Shown: positions 33,922 through 48,820, counted from the first letter of the stretch. The stretch is 64,000 nucleotides of DNA from Heliopora coerulea (GCA_030142905.1 JASJOG010000152.1:310001-374000); one strand, 5' to 3'. Numbers and translations are program-made. The notes: a model not told the origin generated them from the letters alone.

Positions 33922-36900
33922 TCCTGCTCGTTTTGTAAACATTACTTAAAGTTCGCCAAGTTAAGTGAATTTTGGTGTCACTGGGCTCGTCCACTCACTT
34001 ACTCGACATGTTTTTTTTTTTTTTTTTTTCACAAGTTCCCAGTTAAAACGTTCTTTCTCCGTATGTGGGACATAAATGACCTATAAATGATATTTAGTGT
34101 AGACGTAACAATGGGAGCCGACTATTGACAATCTTTCCGTAAAGACTCAGACTCTGAATCATCAAAGCAAACCGAGGTAACCTTGGTAGCAAAGATGGCA
34201 TTGTATTTCTCGTAAGTTAAGACCGAATATTAGCTTGGAAAAGCGAGCCGTACATTGTAGAAGGGATGGGCGTTTCCTGTTTAACAATCCCTAAGAAGGA
34301 ACAGTTAAGTTTGCCTTTGACGTTGCTTGGGAAAACTATTTGCTTTTTGAGACCACATAAACTAGTTTTGCAGAAAATCACATTGAAATTCGGTTTACCT
34401 CTGGAAATATACATCGTATAAGTATGAAAAAGTATGTCCTATTCAACCAACCCTTTGAAAAGCTTGTTTACTTGAATCCTAAAGATCCTATGTCAAGATG
34501 GAAGGTGTGCATTGGTCGCGTTTTCGCGCCAAAAAAAAACGTGTCCCCAAACACGTTTACTCATTACGGTTGTATTCGTCATACCTTGCACAAGCAATCA
34601 CACTTTTATCACATTTTCGCGCGATCATTTACAACAACTAGATTGTTTGAATTTCTGTTTTGTGGTCGCAACCAAAGTGGCAGAGAGCGGCGTGTGTGCC
34701 CTTACATTTACAAGAACACATTACAAACAATAGATTAGTTATCCACAACCTATGAGCGTCCCCCTCTTTGACAATTTTTTGACGCAGCTTGTCACGTCAG
34801 GCTGCATAATGGACTGGTTTTTCCAAAGCATGGATGGCTAGTTTTTAAACACAACTGCCATGGCAATTTGTGAACGAAAATCTTTGTCAAGTATACGAAA
34901 CCTGTTTAACTTAGTGCTTCTATCTTACTTGCCAGTAAAAGGAAATATTTTGGATTTCAACCAGACCCTGCAGGCTCAACAAAAGCCAAACGTTCAAGAC
35001 ATTCGTCTAATGACTTCCACCATGGCCTAGTCTTTTTAAAGTTAAACCTTTATAGTCCCTGTGACATCCTAAGACGCTTCATTCTCCTCGTTCTCAAATG
35101 TTTCCGTATCCTGCAAAAATATTGCTCTCACCTAGATCTACAACAGCACAGAAGAACATCCTCAGAAAAAAAAGATACAATTAACGAACCAGACTAATGA
35201 GAAAAGATGTGAGATCCTGACATGAGACCCCATGTAGCCCGGAACCTTCCGATGGCTACTGATCTTCTCACCGACCGTCAGAAGGTTACGGCTGCGATAT
35301 CAGTCGGGCGTTTACGAATTATTTCTGAGTTTTTCGATGAAGAAGCGTAAATATATCGACGGAACTATTTACACCAAGCAAAGACATTTCTCATATTTTG
35401 AAGCCCAGTCATGCAGCCGTTTCATTTACAAATCCGTAGCTAACCCTGTGGTTCGGGACAACTTCAAAAGCTCTTTAATGGATTGGCACCTCAGCAGTCA
35501 ATACTATCGGGAAATAGTCGATATTTTTACACCTGTCTCAATATAAATAATGCCAAAAAAATATGGTTCCAAGATTACAAGTCACCTAACGTTGTCGCTG
35601 TTGGCCTATTCCGTTCAGCACGATACAACCAGAAAGCGATACAACGAATTGTTGAATCACTCAACAAAACAGTTATCGCAAGTTGCTATGATCGGTAGAG
35701 AGTGTAGAGAATGTTTCGTTATTTACATCAGTATCGCAGTCTCAAGCACTATTGCCCCCACATGTTTAAATAGCTATTGCGCAAACTAAATTTGCCTAAA
35801 GTTCTAATCAAGGGAAACATGCACAAGTCAAGATTTCGAATATTTGTAAAGGAAGTTATTCTTCTTTTGATATCAGAAACTTGCAATTACTGAAATATTT
35901 TGATTTCAATCATTCACAGATGGAAGGTTCTACCAAAAAAGAAATCGGTATTACTATCTTCAGTTTCGTATTCAGTCTACAATAATTACATTCTGGTTAT
36001 TAATTCTCTCGAATAAAGACTTTCCCTCCAAACATCAACAGATACATTGGCAGTTCACATACAGTACATTAGATGAAAAAGTAAAAAAATTGAATTTTAG
36101 CACTGAAAGAAATTTGAGATCATTTAAATATGTGGTACAAGTTAAGATAAAGACGAATAAATGTCTTTCAAACGTGCAGTCTGGTTATCTTTACTTTACC
36201 ATGTTACTTTAAAGTTTAAATATTTCACCAAGGCGACGTGACATCTGCTCATTTCTAATCCTTGACCGTTGTTCAGAAGCGCTCCAAGGTTTGAAGTTCT
36301 AAGCTTGTACAACACTTCTGATGAGTTACTTAACGCTAAACTTACTTAATTTATTAGATTTATAGGTTCTAACTGTTGACATCAGCTTGAACGTGCAAAC
36401 TGCTTTCAAAGAGGCTACAGGAAGGAAGACCACACTGAGGTTTCAAACCATTCATTGCCTGTATTACAGATAAAAATTTGTATGGAAAGAACAGAGAGTC
36501 CAAGTAAGTGAGACGTGAACGTCAGTGATTAGAGGTTTTATTTCAATGATAAAATCTAATCTTATTACGAAATTTCGTCACCTTACAGTGGCCCAGTAAT
36601 TAGCACTCAACAGTACGAGATAAATGTTCGTCAACATCGTGGCACAGATCGTCTCATCAGAAGTTACGCGAAAACATCTCCCAAACATTTTTGCAACGAA
36701 ATTGTCGACAGTAACCACGAGAAGTTAGATAGGAGAACTTAGTTTCACCAGGGATTAAGGAAATTGCAAGGAAGAGCTATGACTAGTAATATAAGAGAAC
36801 TTCTTACTCAATTTGACGATATTTCAATTTTAGCATCTGATTCTTGTCCCAAAAACTTTAACAAACACGGATGGCGAGTTTCCGTTTATTTTTATGGAAA

Positions 36901-38867
36901 AGTGGCGTCGAAGTCAGTTGTGTTAACCCAGAGACAAGCGAGACCAACTGAAGACAATAGACAACATAACACTCTTCTTTAACTTCTCCCACTAAGTTCA
37001 AACACATTTGACCTCTTCGGCAAAACATGTCAAACAAACTATGACATTTGTCACTTCTTCCCATTAGGAAAAACAAGTGTTTAAAAATAAGATCCGAATA
37101 ATCGAATTAGGTAAACCAAATGTCACATTAACGTCAATTATAACCAACGCTGAGTACTTAATATAGCTCAGGAAAGGACTGCAGCATTTAAAATAAATAA
37201 ATAAAAAAAACAAGACAAGTTATTCCGAAACTCAAATTAAACATTTCAACGAGAGATAAAACGCAAACTTTAAGAAAGACTACATGCTATGAAAAATGTT
37301 TAATTGAAAGATGACAAATCCAAAATCAATGTTTACAGAGAGGAAGCGGCTGTTGCTCTTTCTATAACGACCGATATAGTACGTTAAACATCAAATTCAG
37401 CTCAAAGACGACTGTTAAGTAGTGAAAACGAATAAGTTCTGTTTTTGGCTTTGGTGAACGACCAAGACTAGTGGCTCAAGACTGGTAAGTAAGAGACCTC
37501 ACCTTAATCGTTCAGCTAGCCCATCTATACTTTGTCTGTGTTATGACGGTAGGAAATTTGTTATGTAAATACACTGATTGACATAACTTAGTCCAGCATT
37601 TGGCAAACTACCGACTATTGTCTTGCAGTGCAAGTGGCAAATGCCGAAGGTAAAGTGGCCAAACATTTGGCCGGCGAAGACTAATGCAGATTACTTGAAC
37701 TTGAAGTATGTGATAATGGGAACGTCGCCTGCACAAGGTCACACGACATTAGCCCAAACTAAATACATTAATATGGCTATCGTTTATCGAAGGAGACATG
37801 ACAAACACTCTTAAGGACTAAATGGCTGGGGGATGAAAAGTGGGAGGGAACTTCTCCGGACGATTATTTGTACCACATTTTTTTAAACATCGGACGTCAG
37901 AAAGGACATTTATAGAACTTAGTTTGTTTTGTAGAGAGGCAAAATAATTGCACAGCAAAGCTTAGAAAAATTAACCAAGATATCAGTGGTTACTATGGCA
38001 GGTAGTTCCTTCCTCGACCTCCCTGCCCCATGGTGGGTGGAAATACATACTCATGATAGCTCAAGATGTCGGTTTATTCCAATAGGTTAAAAAGGACAGA
38101 AATAAGCAATCGAAGTCCACAGCCATACATAGACTGAGGTTAGGATAAGAATGTCTCTGTAACTAAAACTTTACGATATGTTTAACAGATCTAAATAATC
38201 TTCAATATAATTATTCAAAGCTAATCCGATTTCGTGATGAATGTATTAGGTCTAAATCTAATTACAATTCTTCCTATAATAACTATTTATGACGTAAGTG
38301 GGGAACCAGACAAGAACCTTAATCTTGCGACTAGTATTAGTGCCTAGTACAAAACAAAAATAATTCCAGCACTGAAAACCGTTTCTGACAATTAAACGCT
38401 CTTTCCCACACAGACGCAACGAAAATATTACTTGCGCCATTTTACTTAACGGTTAAAATGGATAAAGGATCCACGTCAGTTTAAGAACCCTTAAAGACTT
38501 GATTTATTCTTTTGTGTAAGTCTTAGTTCAAGATTACTGGCTACGAAACAACTGTAAACATTTACCATGCATGGAAGTACAACACGTACAATTGACATTT
38601 TAAAGATTAAAACGTTAACCAGTGATTCACCATGCAAAAATCGTAAACCGGGAATGAAAATAAAAGCCCGTCTTAATATGCTAGGCTGCAGAGCCATCTT
38701 TTAAAAACCTCAATAAACCCAAAAGCTTTGTATCACTTTGACAAAACGCTGTCACATACAACGCAGGGTTTATTTTGAAGTTTGCTATTGCGATAGTTTA
38801 GTTTAGCTGGATTTCAGAAGTGCTAACTATCCGATCACCCTATCAACCATAACTAAACTATATCCCT

Positions 38868-39900
38868 CACAGAGGTCTCGTACGTTATGCCCCTTATCAG
38901 TCCAGGGTTACTACAGCAGGAAATCGGAGGACCTGCAGGAAATTTTCGTTGCTTGGTTGAATCGTCATATACGAAGGTGACTTCCGTCAGACAGCTGCAC
39001 ATGCCAGCCTTGCCAGGGAGCAGAAATTGAACCCTATTCAGAAGTGAAATCCACGTTGAGTAGCACTGTGCCACCAACAGTACAGTACACACTTTCTGTG
39101 TTACCTCATCACTTCATGTCGTCTGGAATATTGTCGTTCATGTTTTGTCTAACAAAACTTCACCGGTGATTATTCGTTAATTTTAGTTTCAACCTGGTAA
39201 AATATTTCAGTAAACACTGAAACAAACAAACGAACATAGACTGAAGAGAAAAGCCTATAATTTTTTTGAAGTTATATCGTGCTGAAAGTAAGAAAAAACA
39301 AAAAAACTTCGGTAAATAAGTTATAGGAAAAAAAATCTCAATTGTTTGTTGTTTTGTCGCCTATCTGAAGTTTCGAAAAGCATTCCTACGCTAGCTAAAT
39401 CCGATGAAAACCTCAAATTGGGCACATTTGGATTAGTTAGATGTACCTTTTCTTGCAATTTAATCCATTATGGTTTACTTCAGTTAAACGTTTCTAGCTC
39501 GAGGAGATGTCACGGAAAGCATTCTTTTCTTCCAAACATTAAACACCAGGGTACAAAGGTCACCAACCAACCGTGGCCAAGGTGTTGGTGTCAAGGTATT
39601 AAATTCCTCCACGAGGCATATGACGCAAATATCCCTATCCTCCTAGGTTGTTTCAGGGATTGAGGAGGCCAAGGTAAAGGTAAGGGCAAGGTGTCTTCAT
39701 TTATACTGGATAACCCTATCAGCTACATAAGCTGTTCTCTCTAAAGGTCCAGTAAGGGCCACCCCTCATGCGTCCAGTGTTACTGCAGGAGGAAACCAGA
39801 GTACTCGGAGAAAACCTGCGATGTTTGGTAGAGTCAAACTGAAACATGGAAAGTTGCTGAGCATCGCTTAACGACGTACCCAGTATTTTCATATAGGGAA
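38868..39900. repeat. Two diverged copies of an old dispersed repeat
   Basis: Segments around 38908-38970 and 39765-39835 align (GTCCAGGGTTACTACAGCAG versus GTCCAGTGTTACTGCAGGAG, then related sequence), same orientation. The short open frames on the minus strand of both copies are also similar, as expected from shared descent rather than coding. Confidence 0.45.
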
Positions 39901-41355
39901 GGCTTCTATGGACAACGGAGGGCATGTTCCCGCGGGAAATTCGGAAATTTTTAAGGTCGTCGAAGGCCATTTTCGGCGTCGTGGACATAGAGAACAAAGC
40001 AACTTCTGAGCGTACGAAAAGAAAATAATAAGAAAAAAATATCTCTTTCTTCGACGATTTCTTAGATTTTAAAACATAAAATTGTCATATTGTTGAATAA
40101 CGGAATTCAATTGCCTGACTTTGACAACAAGTTGCTAAAGCGCGTCTGTTTCATAAACTTTCGCCTATTTTTGCGGGAAAAATGACTGGTTTATCATTTG
40201 TTTTGTCTATATATCCAACAGTTTCAAACAGTTTGGAAGTTAAACGTCAATTAGACTATGTGAGCCACACTCATTTCCTGCACCTAAGGGAGTTAGAAGT
40301 CCTGAGCCTCCCCTGGGGTACGCCAGTGGCCATGGTAAAAAAATAACATCGTGCACGCCTCGACATGACATTGCTTTACTCATTACGTTTTACGGCACCT
40401 ACCACTGGGAGAAAGACATCGTCCGTCTAAAAAAGATCACAGCTAAGAACGCCAACTACAACAAAAATCACAAAAGACATTAGACAGTTTACCTAAATCA
40501 GGTTTTAAAAATGCATATTAAAGGAGAAACCGGTGTTAACCAAGAACGCATTTCTCATTTCAAGCAAGTACGCAAACTTGCCTCAGGGTAAACCAGCTAC
40601 AGTTGTGGGGAGGTCACTACATTCCTCGGTCTCGTTCAGGTTAACAAAGCAAACAACTACAGAGTTATAACGACCTTTGGTAAAAAAGACTTTGTTGAGA
40701 GAACACCGTAGGAAGAGACTATTCCTAACCTTGGCCGTGTGGCTAAGTTGGGAGAAGGTCACGCTTGTTTTGGATTGTGGTCAAGTTTTAGCCTTGCCTA
40801 AAACCCCGCTTTCCACTGGGTGAATTTTGTAGCGCGAATCGATTTTTCATTGTTCGAATTGAATAGATACATCATTAGTTCCAGCCGAAAGCTCATGACA
40901 CAAAAGGAAAAGTCTTTTCGCGCGAAGAAAATCGTCTAGAGGAAAACGGCCTGAAGACAGATTTCCATTCGGTGCTAAGTGTCGTGCGTGCGACGGTTGT
41001 GTTGTTAAAATCCAGTACCTGGTGGTATCAACATTCGAAATGGGCATTTAAACTGTCTTGTTAAGCCGGAGCACACAACAATTTTTTACAATAACAAGAC
41101 TTATCCCAGCCAAGACTGAAGTGGTCAGTCCAAATCGAACGCTTTGGTCAAGTCTTTTTTGTTGGATGAAGCGGTCTACAAAAACCGAATTTACCGTTCC
41201 GGTAAATTCCGATCAGAAACACAGCTAGACTGGCCAATATTTCGGCCTTCACCGATATCAGTTCCCGCGATACTCGACATTTGAATGAGCATGGTTATCA
41301 ATACAGCGGTTCTGAACCACAAGAAACCTATCAAATACGCATATAATGAATTAAG

Positions 41356-41516
41356 CCTCGTACACACGACCAGGTTTTCCTTGACAATTTTTCTTCGACA
41401 AGGCGCCTTGCTCAAAAGCTGGTCATAGCAGCTTTTGAAAAAAGCGACTTATCGACGAAAATTCGTTAATTTTTGTCGTACACACGAGCAAATTAAACTT
41501 GGTCGGGTGTACGGGG
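41356..41516. mobile_element. 161-bp MITE with inverted terminal repeats
   Basis: The left end CCTCGTACACACGACCAGG... (41356-41377) and the reverse complement of the right end (41495-41516) match at 19 of 22 positions. An internal copy of CGTACACACGA lies at about 41477. No coding sequence. The target-site duplication is not clear. Confidence 0.7.
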
Positions 41517-41875
41517 TTTTAAAATTCGACAGCGTCAATCCGCCTCCTAAAGAAGTTGATACTATTGTTGACAAAGCAGCTTAAAAAACAAACAATAAAA
41601 ACATAATTAAACAGAAGAAACAAACAAATGAATGAAAAACAAGTAAAGACTTCGAAAACTTATTGGTTATGCGAGATATTGTTGTCTCGATCGGACAATA
41701 ACCCAGCAGTCGAAAAGTTTCCGATTATTGGCCGTTATCGATTCTTGCCTCATCCCCAATTTTCTTCTTGTCTGACCAAAGGCAAAATTCTTTGATAACT
41801 TAGAATAGAATCCCGCACCGAATCACGGGACTTCAGTAAAATTCAGTCTCTAGAATAATTATTGATGTTGTACTC

Positions 41876-44800
41876 TTACATTTTTAAGACTTTGTCTTTT
41901 CCTCCACTGGCCACTCGAGTTCCATCAGGACTCCAGTCCACACTATACACCTGAACAATGAAGTAAAATAATTTAAAATAAAATAATCAGTACAAACTTA
42001 CTAGAAATCGATTATGAGTGTTGCAATCTGATTGGCTACACTACTCTATATCTCGTGATCGATAGGTATCTAGCAGGGGCGATAAGGTCGAGTTTTTCAA
42101 CCTAAAAACAATGGTTATTCCTAGTTTTTCGTAACAAATTCGAGAAACTTAAAAAAGAGCTAGGATATACATCCAAGAACTTAATCCCACGAAATCAAAA
42201 ATGTATTACTGTCAACTAAAAGAATTAAATTATTCGCGCGTGCTTTCTTTAAGATGACTGCTGACTCGTGGTTTGCTGCCGTCAACCGACAACTCATGGA
42301 AACTTCGACCTCAATCTAACTGTTAATTAAAGTTATCATGGAGTACATTCCACCGTCGGTACATCGCGCATAATTTCTAAATCCTGGCCTTATATTTGGT
42401 CAGCAGCAAAACAAGGAAATTTTCAGTGGATGACCCGGATGGGGTCCAAGTAACTCTCATTGTGGAAAAGAGGGGAAAGATTTGCGACAACTTTGCAGGG
42501 TGTGTCTCGAACTCTTACCGCAAGTAATATATCACAGACGAGGAGTGTTTCATCAACGAGGTGATAGCTGAGTTTTTTAACCAACTTCGAGGTGTTTGGA
42601 TATCTGATGAAACACGACTTTCGAGTGTATGATATTTCAACTGAAACGAATCTGTATTTCAAGAGAAAATCGAATTTAAACTTATCGATATCCAAACTAC
42701 GACTCGGTACTGATTTCCTTTGCGTTTTGCTCATGAATTATTAATGAGTTAGAGATGTATGTCATCCTACACAGTTACACTACAGGAATTGTAGAAATCA
42801 TCGACAGTTAAACTACTATTCTTGGAACAGATAATGACCATAAATCGTACGAGTGGTGTATAAAAGATATAATCCAGTTTTATTGTGAAAAATTCGAGCA
42901 GGGAACAGCAGTAGTGCCAGATAAATGTGATACGAAAATGATATTTAATTTCTTAAATCTGTACGATATTTACACATTGATTAAACATTAGTATCTTCTG
43001 AATTACTTGCAAGAATTACTGATGAGTTTTAGAATATTGTTTCAACTGTTCTCCTCCGTTATTTACCTCATCAGCATGGCCAGGTAAGTCCTCCAGCAAT
43101 TTCTTCGCTTTAATGTTCCAAACCTTACGGTAAAGGTTAAATCACAATTAAACAAAAGTGAGCTAAACCAGGAACACAGCTCACAAGAGAAGAAAACGAA
43201 CCGATTAAGTATTTGATCCAAAAGAATGACTTTCAGAATTACAACAAAATTTCCAGAGTCAAAGGCAGCAGAGTCGAGATTAGTCTACCATGTCAAACCT
43301 ACCTTTAGTGTACTGTCAGCGCTGCCACTGACCAAAAGACGACTATCTGCCGACCAAGCTATCTAAGAAATACAAAGCAGAACTGTCGACCCCAAAAATT
43401 CTTTTTCTCCTTCGCAAGAAAAAAACCGTTCACGTCAAAAATAAAAAATTCCTTACCTGATAGACTGAGTTTACATGACCTCTAAGAGATGTAATAAATC
43501 TGAAAAAATTAGAATGAGTTGGTTAAGGCAATTTCTTTTAGGGCAGCTTAACACGATCTGATTTGATGGAAGTTGACCGGTCTTCGAATGGTCCTGAATG
43601 ATTTGATCTTGAGTAAAACTTTGTAGAGACCGTCAAATGAGGATTACAACCTATCAGATCATGTGAAATGATATCCAGCAGTTTAGATCCGAAAATCGGA
43701 CCTATTAAACTGCGACACTATGGACAAGGATCTAAACCAGATAGAGATTTATTCTAAGAATGTAAACAATAGCCAGTGTAGTTAATGCTGCGGGTCCACA
43801 CGGGATTTTTTGCTTGCGCAAGCGATGCAACTTTTTAAAAATTCGTCGCATCACCAGAAAATGACGATATTCACAACGGAGCTGTACTTGGACAGGCAAC
43901 GCGACAATTCAAAAAACTTCGACCAAAAAATTGACATTACTGATGCCTTTCCATTAACATGAGTAAGTGGTAAAACTTTCGCATTCTGTCGGATAACGAC
44001 GTTAGGTAATAACCCTTTTGATCTTCCATCAAATAAACGCTTAGCCCGTAGGGGTAAGCAAACTAAAGAGGAAGGAAGTCCAGCTAATTTAATAATTGGT
44101 ATTTTCATCTTAGAATCGTAATTCTCAATAATAAATAGTTTTAGCATTCTTAGTTTTTGCTTTAATATGTTACGCTATTTTGCCATGGTTTTCTTACTTT
44201 CCACTATTTCCGTCCCAAAGTTTGACAGACTTATCAAAGGAAGCGCTGGCGATCATTCTAGCATCAGGAGAAAATAGAACTTCGTTGATTAAAGCTTGAT
44301 GTCCTGATAGAGAATGGAAAGAAGAAAATATTAGGCGAACGGCTAAAAATTTAATTTGCTCATTTTCGCAACAAACTGAACAAGAAGTATGGTGACCAAC
44401 ATGATTGGTTACCTATGTAGCCTATGAAGAAGTGTTGGTGATTTTCGCTTGCTTTTTTATATAAGGTATTTTTTAATATAAAGTGAGATTTGAGTGTGGC
44501 CAGTCAATTGTTAATAGGCGTACATAGGTTTTTGACAGTTTCAAAGCTCATTCAGTCATTACGTTTTAGAGTAATAGAATTAGAGAATGCGTATAATGGT
44601 GTATTTAACTCAAACTGTCAGATACATTCGCTTAGTCCGGTCATTATGGCGCACTCACAAATGGATAGCAATCATAATCACGTCCGGAAGATAAGGAAAG
44701 ATCTGTTTAAGACCGACTGTCGGGAGAGTGAAATTGACTTTCAGGGTTGGATTCACGTTGCCGTCAGCTCTCACTAGGTCGTTATTAGAAAACCACCTTG

Positions 44801-47800
44801 TAAATTTGCATAAGAAATGCCCATCAGCAGAAATCTTGAAATGTGTTTTAGTTCGTGTGTGGAAGAGACATCAGTGAGTTTCTCCAGAAATCCTCTTCAT
44901 CTCCATTAAAATGCGCTACCTGTCATTCTTGCCAAAGGCTTTTTACTTTCTTCTGGCTCCCAAAGAAACAACGTGAAATCGTCTGATCCAGATACAAGCC
45001 TTTCCGATTTTGAGCCCTGTCGAGGAACAAAAAGTTCGCAATCACATCCATCATTTATTTTTCCCCCGGCCTACGTACTTGCAGCACTTTGTTTCATTGT
45101 TTCCTTTCCTCCATGTTTCTTCCTTTCTATCTCTGGCTGCCTTCTTTCCTACTTTCCATTTCTTTTCTCATTCTTGATATCATTAATGCCTCCATCCTTA
45201 GTGTGCCAGGCTGCAGCTTTGTCTACCTGCCTGTGTGTTCATTTGTTTCTTGTTCCTCTGTCTATCTGTCCACGTTCATGTAAGTTTCTCCTTTTCTATC
45301 CATCCATCCTCCTATCTGTACTTATCTACTCCTTTTCCCTACTCCTGCTCTTGGAGCTTATCTTATATAAATAAAACTGATTAAATATACCTTTGCATCT
45401 ATGTATCTTTGAAGTGCCCTCTGCCTCAGCTCATCAACTGTCAAAAGATAAAAAAAATGGTGTAGTTACAAGAGGGTTAAAATGTTGGATCGGGACTCAA
45501 GCTTTTCATGTTTGAATGAATTAGTTTGAATTAAATGAAATCCGTTGCCTACACGCAAAGAAAAACCTTTTGCTTGTAAATTCCCTCAACAAACAACACG
45601 CTGTTCTACTAATGAGAACTAATGAGAACAGGCCTTGATATTCAATAACACTAGTGTACTTTTGTTAATCTATATTTTCCTCAACATTTGAATGAAATTT
45701 AAACTTGACCAATCAAAACAACTTACTGGAAATCTCTTTATCTGTCATTTTTTGAACTGGGTCAAATGCACCAGTCCTCATAGCATAGTCAGTATTTAGT
45801 GCCATAGTATTTACCTAACAGGGAATAAAATTAGTGACCTTTGTCACCTGTCAGTACCCTTTTAAAGAACTTGCAAGTTAATGTAATGTTACACTGTCTA
45901 CTTACCCAATGACCGTGACCTTGTAAAGTCCGACATAATATGCCCTAGATGTATGAAAGAACATTAACACAGCAACGTAAAGTGATATCAAATAAAAAGT
46001 AGGCTATGATCTAATTTTTATTTGAGATAATTCATCATCATTTTTGCCACAAATCTAAACTTCAAGTCCCACAGAGTAATTTTTATGTGATTTTTTAAAA
46101 TATATCTGAAACAACTTGCAGCTTGAAATTTGGCCATGGTATAAAAAAATGTTTTGGACAACTCACATCATCTGCTTTCCAAACTTTGATAGTTCTGTCT
46201 TGTGATGCAGAATAAATCAATCCTTCTCCTCCCCACTTCACACAAGTTACAGACTGAGTATGACCAGACAACGTTTTGGATAGTCGACCTGTTGTAGTGT
46301 CCCAGATCTTAATTGTTGAATCCTGGAAAACAGTAGCAGATGCTGCATGTGACATGAATGTGTAAATGATGAGGGGAGATAGGGAGAGATGGGTTTGACG
46401 TATTTTGCTTGAATTAAGAAATAGAAAGATGGAGGGAAGGAAATTTAAAGGGAAAGAAATACAGTGGCAGGAAGAGGTGGGGGAACAGTACTGTTGTGAC
46501 TGGAGGTGGGGCATAGTTGGTGGGTGGGAGACAAAAGATATGAAGAGGAATTTGAGAGGTAATTTTCAAGTAGATATATCTCAGTAGAAAGATTGTGAAA
46601 TCACAGCACTGGGGAAGTGGTGGTAATAGGTGGCACAGAAAAATGGTCCCTAATAACAGTGTGAAATTTCAGATTACCTTAGAACTGCTGGCCAGATAAC
46701 GAGAGTTTGGATTTCTATCAAGAGATATTTTGAAGAATTCCTTACTTTAAACTATTGTATGAATAACTTTGAATCTTATAAAACACGGACTAAATGAATT
46801 CTGCCATTAAAACACAAAATTAATGGAGGGCTTTTGGTTGTAACATCATTTTACTGTTTTCACGTTTAATAGTTCATTAAGCACTTCCATGCTTTTCAAC
46901 ATCATGTAAATAGAACAAATATCTTGATCTGATTTTGAAACTGGAGTACTATGACACATTGAATGGAATATGTCATCCTTCTTGCAATGCATTTTAATGT
47001 CTAAGTAATCATACTTGTGAAGTGGTTCCCAACTAAGCCAAGTAATCCACTGCCTGTGGCTTTTAAAAACTTTCCCAAGCTGTTCTCCATTTACAGGGTT
47101 CCACAGTAAAATCTAAAATACATGGGAAGGAATATAGTCCAAGCATCAAAATATTGCATAATTAAAGAAAGATTGAGTTTTGAACTTACCTCACCATTTT
47201 TACATCCTGATGCCAATTTCTTGCTATCAGGAGACCATGCAATAAATAACACCCAATGTTTGTGGCCTAGATAAGTAAGAGAGGTTGTCATTGGGTGAAA
47301 AAATATGAATAAACAAGTTAATAAATGATGACTGAATAAACAAACAAATAAACAAACAACAAATGAATGAATATATTGATCAATTAACTAAATAAACATG
47401 AATACAGAAATGAATCACCAGAAGTGGTTCAAGCACATGGGTCAACAGGTGGCCAGAGGAATAAGTAAAGAGGAATAAGTAAGGTAAAGAAGGTGGATTA
47501 GCAGGTGGTTTGTCATGTGGGTAACTGGGTGTATGGGTGAGCAGTTGACTGGATTGCTGGATTGACAGATGGTTGGAATGGACTGACAGAGGCATGCAAG
47601 ATCTTTTGGGTGGGTAGGTGGGCAAAAAAATCCATGAATAAAAAAAAACTGACAGACAAATGAATAAATGAAAAAATCAAAAGGAAAAAAGTGAATGGGC
47701 AAACAAACAGCCAGATGAACAAATATCTAACCTTTACATGTAAACTGTGGTGTCTCAGTGTTTAAGTCCCAAAACCTTACAGTTGTGTCTCCTGATCCAC

Positions 47801-48820
47801 TAGCTAAATACCTGCATAACATTGGAAGTTTCAGATTATATAACAACATGTTTCAGATGCATTTTGGTAGCTTGCTGTTGTACCAGAAAAATTTGTTGCA
47901 CAATAAAAATAATAAATGTATACCAGAGACCTTCCAGATGGACTAAAAGCCACAGAAATCACTGCTTCAGCATGACCTAAATCAACAAGAAATACAATTT
48001 TGAGCAATTTTGCAGTAGAAAATGTTATTTACAATATTTTTATGTCTGATGCAATACTCACCTGCAATTGTGCTGGTACATCTGCTGACTGAACGTACTC
48101 TGAACACAGCTTGGGGCTGGTATATTATTTCCACCATTTTTTCTGTTTCTAAAACTTGTTTTTCCAAAACATCACCAATGTTTTCTGTGATTTCAGAGTC
48201 ATTGACAAAAAAGGAGTATGGTGTGCTTTCATCCTGTTATGGAAGGAAATGAAGCAGTATTCACATAAATATAATGCCTTATTACAACAGACATTAAACT
48301 CTTAAGGTCTGCCTTCCTCAGGTCCACCTCTATCTTTGTATATCCTGATTTCTAAAGACCTGAACAGCTGATTTTAGAAAAAATCTAAATATTGTTACCT
48401 TTTTTCTCTTCTTTTGTTATAAAGGGACTAATATAATAGCAATTTACAATCAAAAATAACTTGTTGTTTTATTTTTGTATCTTAATAGGTTATTTGAATT
48501 CAAAATCCCCAAGATAAACTTTTCTGATTCATGTAAAATCTGTTACATAAAGAAATTCCACTTTTCTTGAGTGTAAACAAAAATCATCATTTGGCTTTTG
48601 TTTATGGTATTTTTAATAATCCATAATTACACTAATTTTTCAGTTTTCCTACTAGACCCTTGCAATTAAAATAAACCTTTACCTGCTGTAAGATAGCATG
48701 ACAAACCAACTGTAGTTTTTCAGGTGACGTGTCCAGTGCAAGGTCAAATGGTGAGCCAACAAGTTCACCAGTCTCACTTTTAAACCGAGCCAAGATTCTT
48801 GCACTTGTTAGATCTTCCAT
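41876..48820 (-). CDS. NLE1: Notchless homolog (NLE1), WD40 ribosome-assembly factor, 17 exons
   Basis: Exons in order of translation: 48820-48683, 48233-48062, 47976-47931, 47811-47732, 47266-47190, 47112-47015, 46714-46678, 46322-46167, 45944-45906, 45814-45727, 45437-45391, 45016-44920, 44303-44198, 43499-43457, 43362-43303, 43123-43067 and 41950-41876. All are in phase and give 471 residues (human 485). The N-terminal NLE domain includes GELVGSPFDL and IIYQPQAVFRVRSVSRCTS. Eight WD40 blades follow, with typical VRFWD, TIKIWD, TIKVW and SVKLWD ends and GHTQSVTCVKWGG. Notchless binds the MIDAS domain of the AAA ATPase Rea1/MDN1 during 60S maturation in the nucleolus and nucleus. The last exon stops at VASGGKDKVLKM, three or four residues short of the usual ...W.. 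end, and its final ATG-TAA overlaps a good donor (ATGTAAGAG). A further tiny terminal exon is therefore possible. Confidence 0.96.

Larger units (their letters stand above)
33295..41875. other. Gene-poor intergenic region, about 8.6 kb
   Basis: No gene could be supported on either strand. Short open frames have neither splice context nor recognisable protein. The region holds a palindromic MITE-like sequence (33862-33921), a pair of related old repeats (about 38868-39080 and 39740-39900) and a MITE with inverted ends (41356-41516). Confidence 0.6.

Noticed and set aside
34424..34738. 104-codon open frame in the gene-poor region
   Set aside because: No family resemblance, no splice signals in frame, composition typical of AT-rich noncoding sequence.
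38853..39997. Two similar minus-strand open frames (38853-39092, 39719-39997) that could suggest a gene pair
   Set aside because: Similarity follows from two copies of an old DNA repeat; frames are not maintained across the whole repeat and have no domain.
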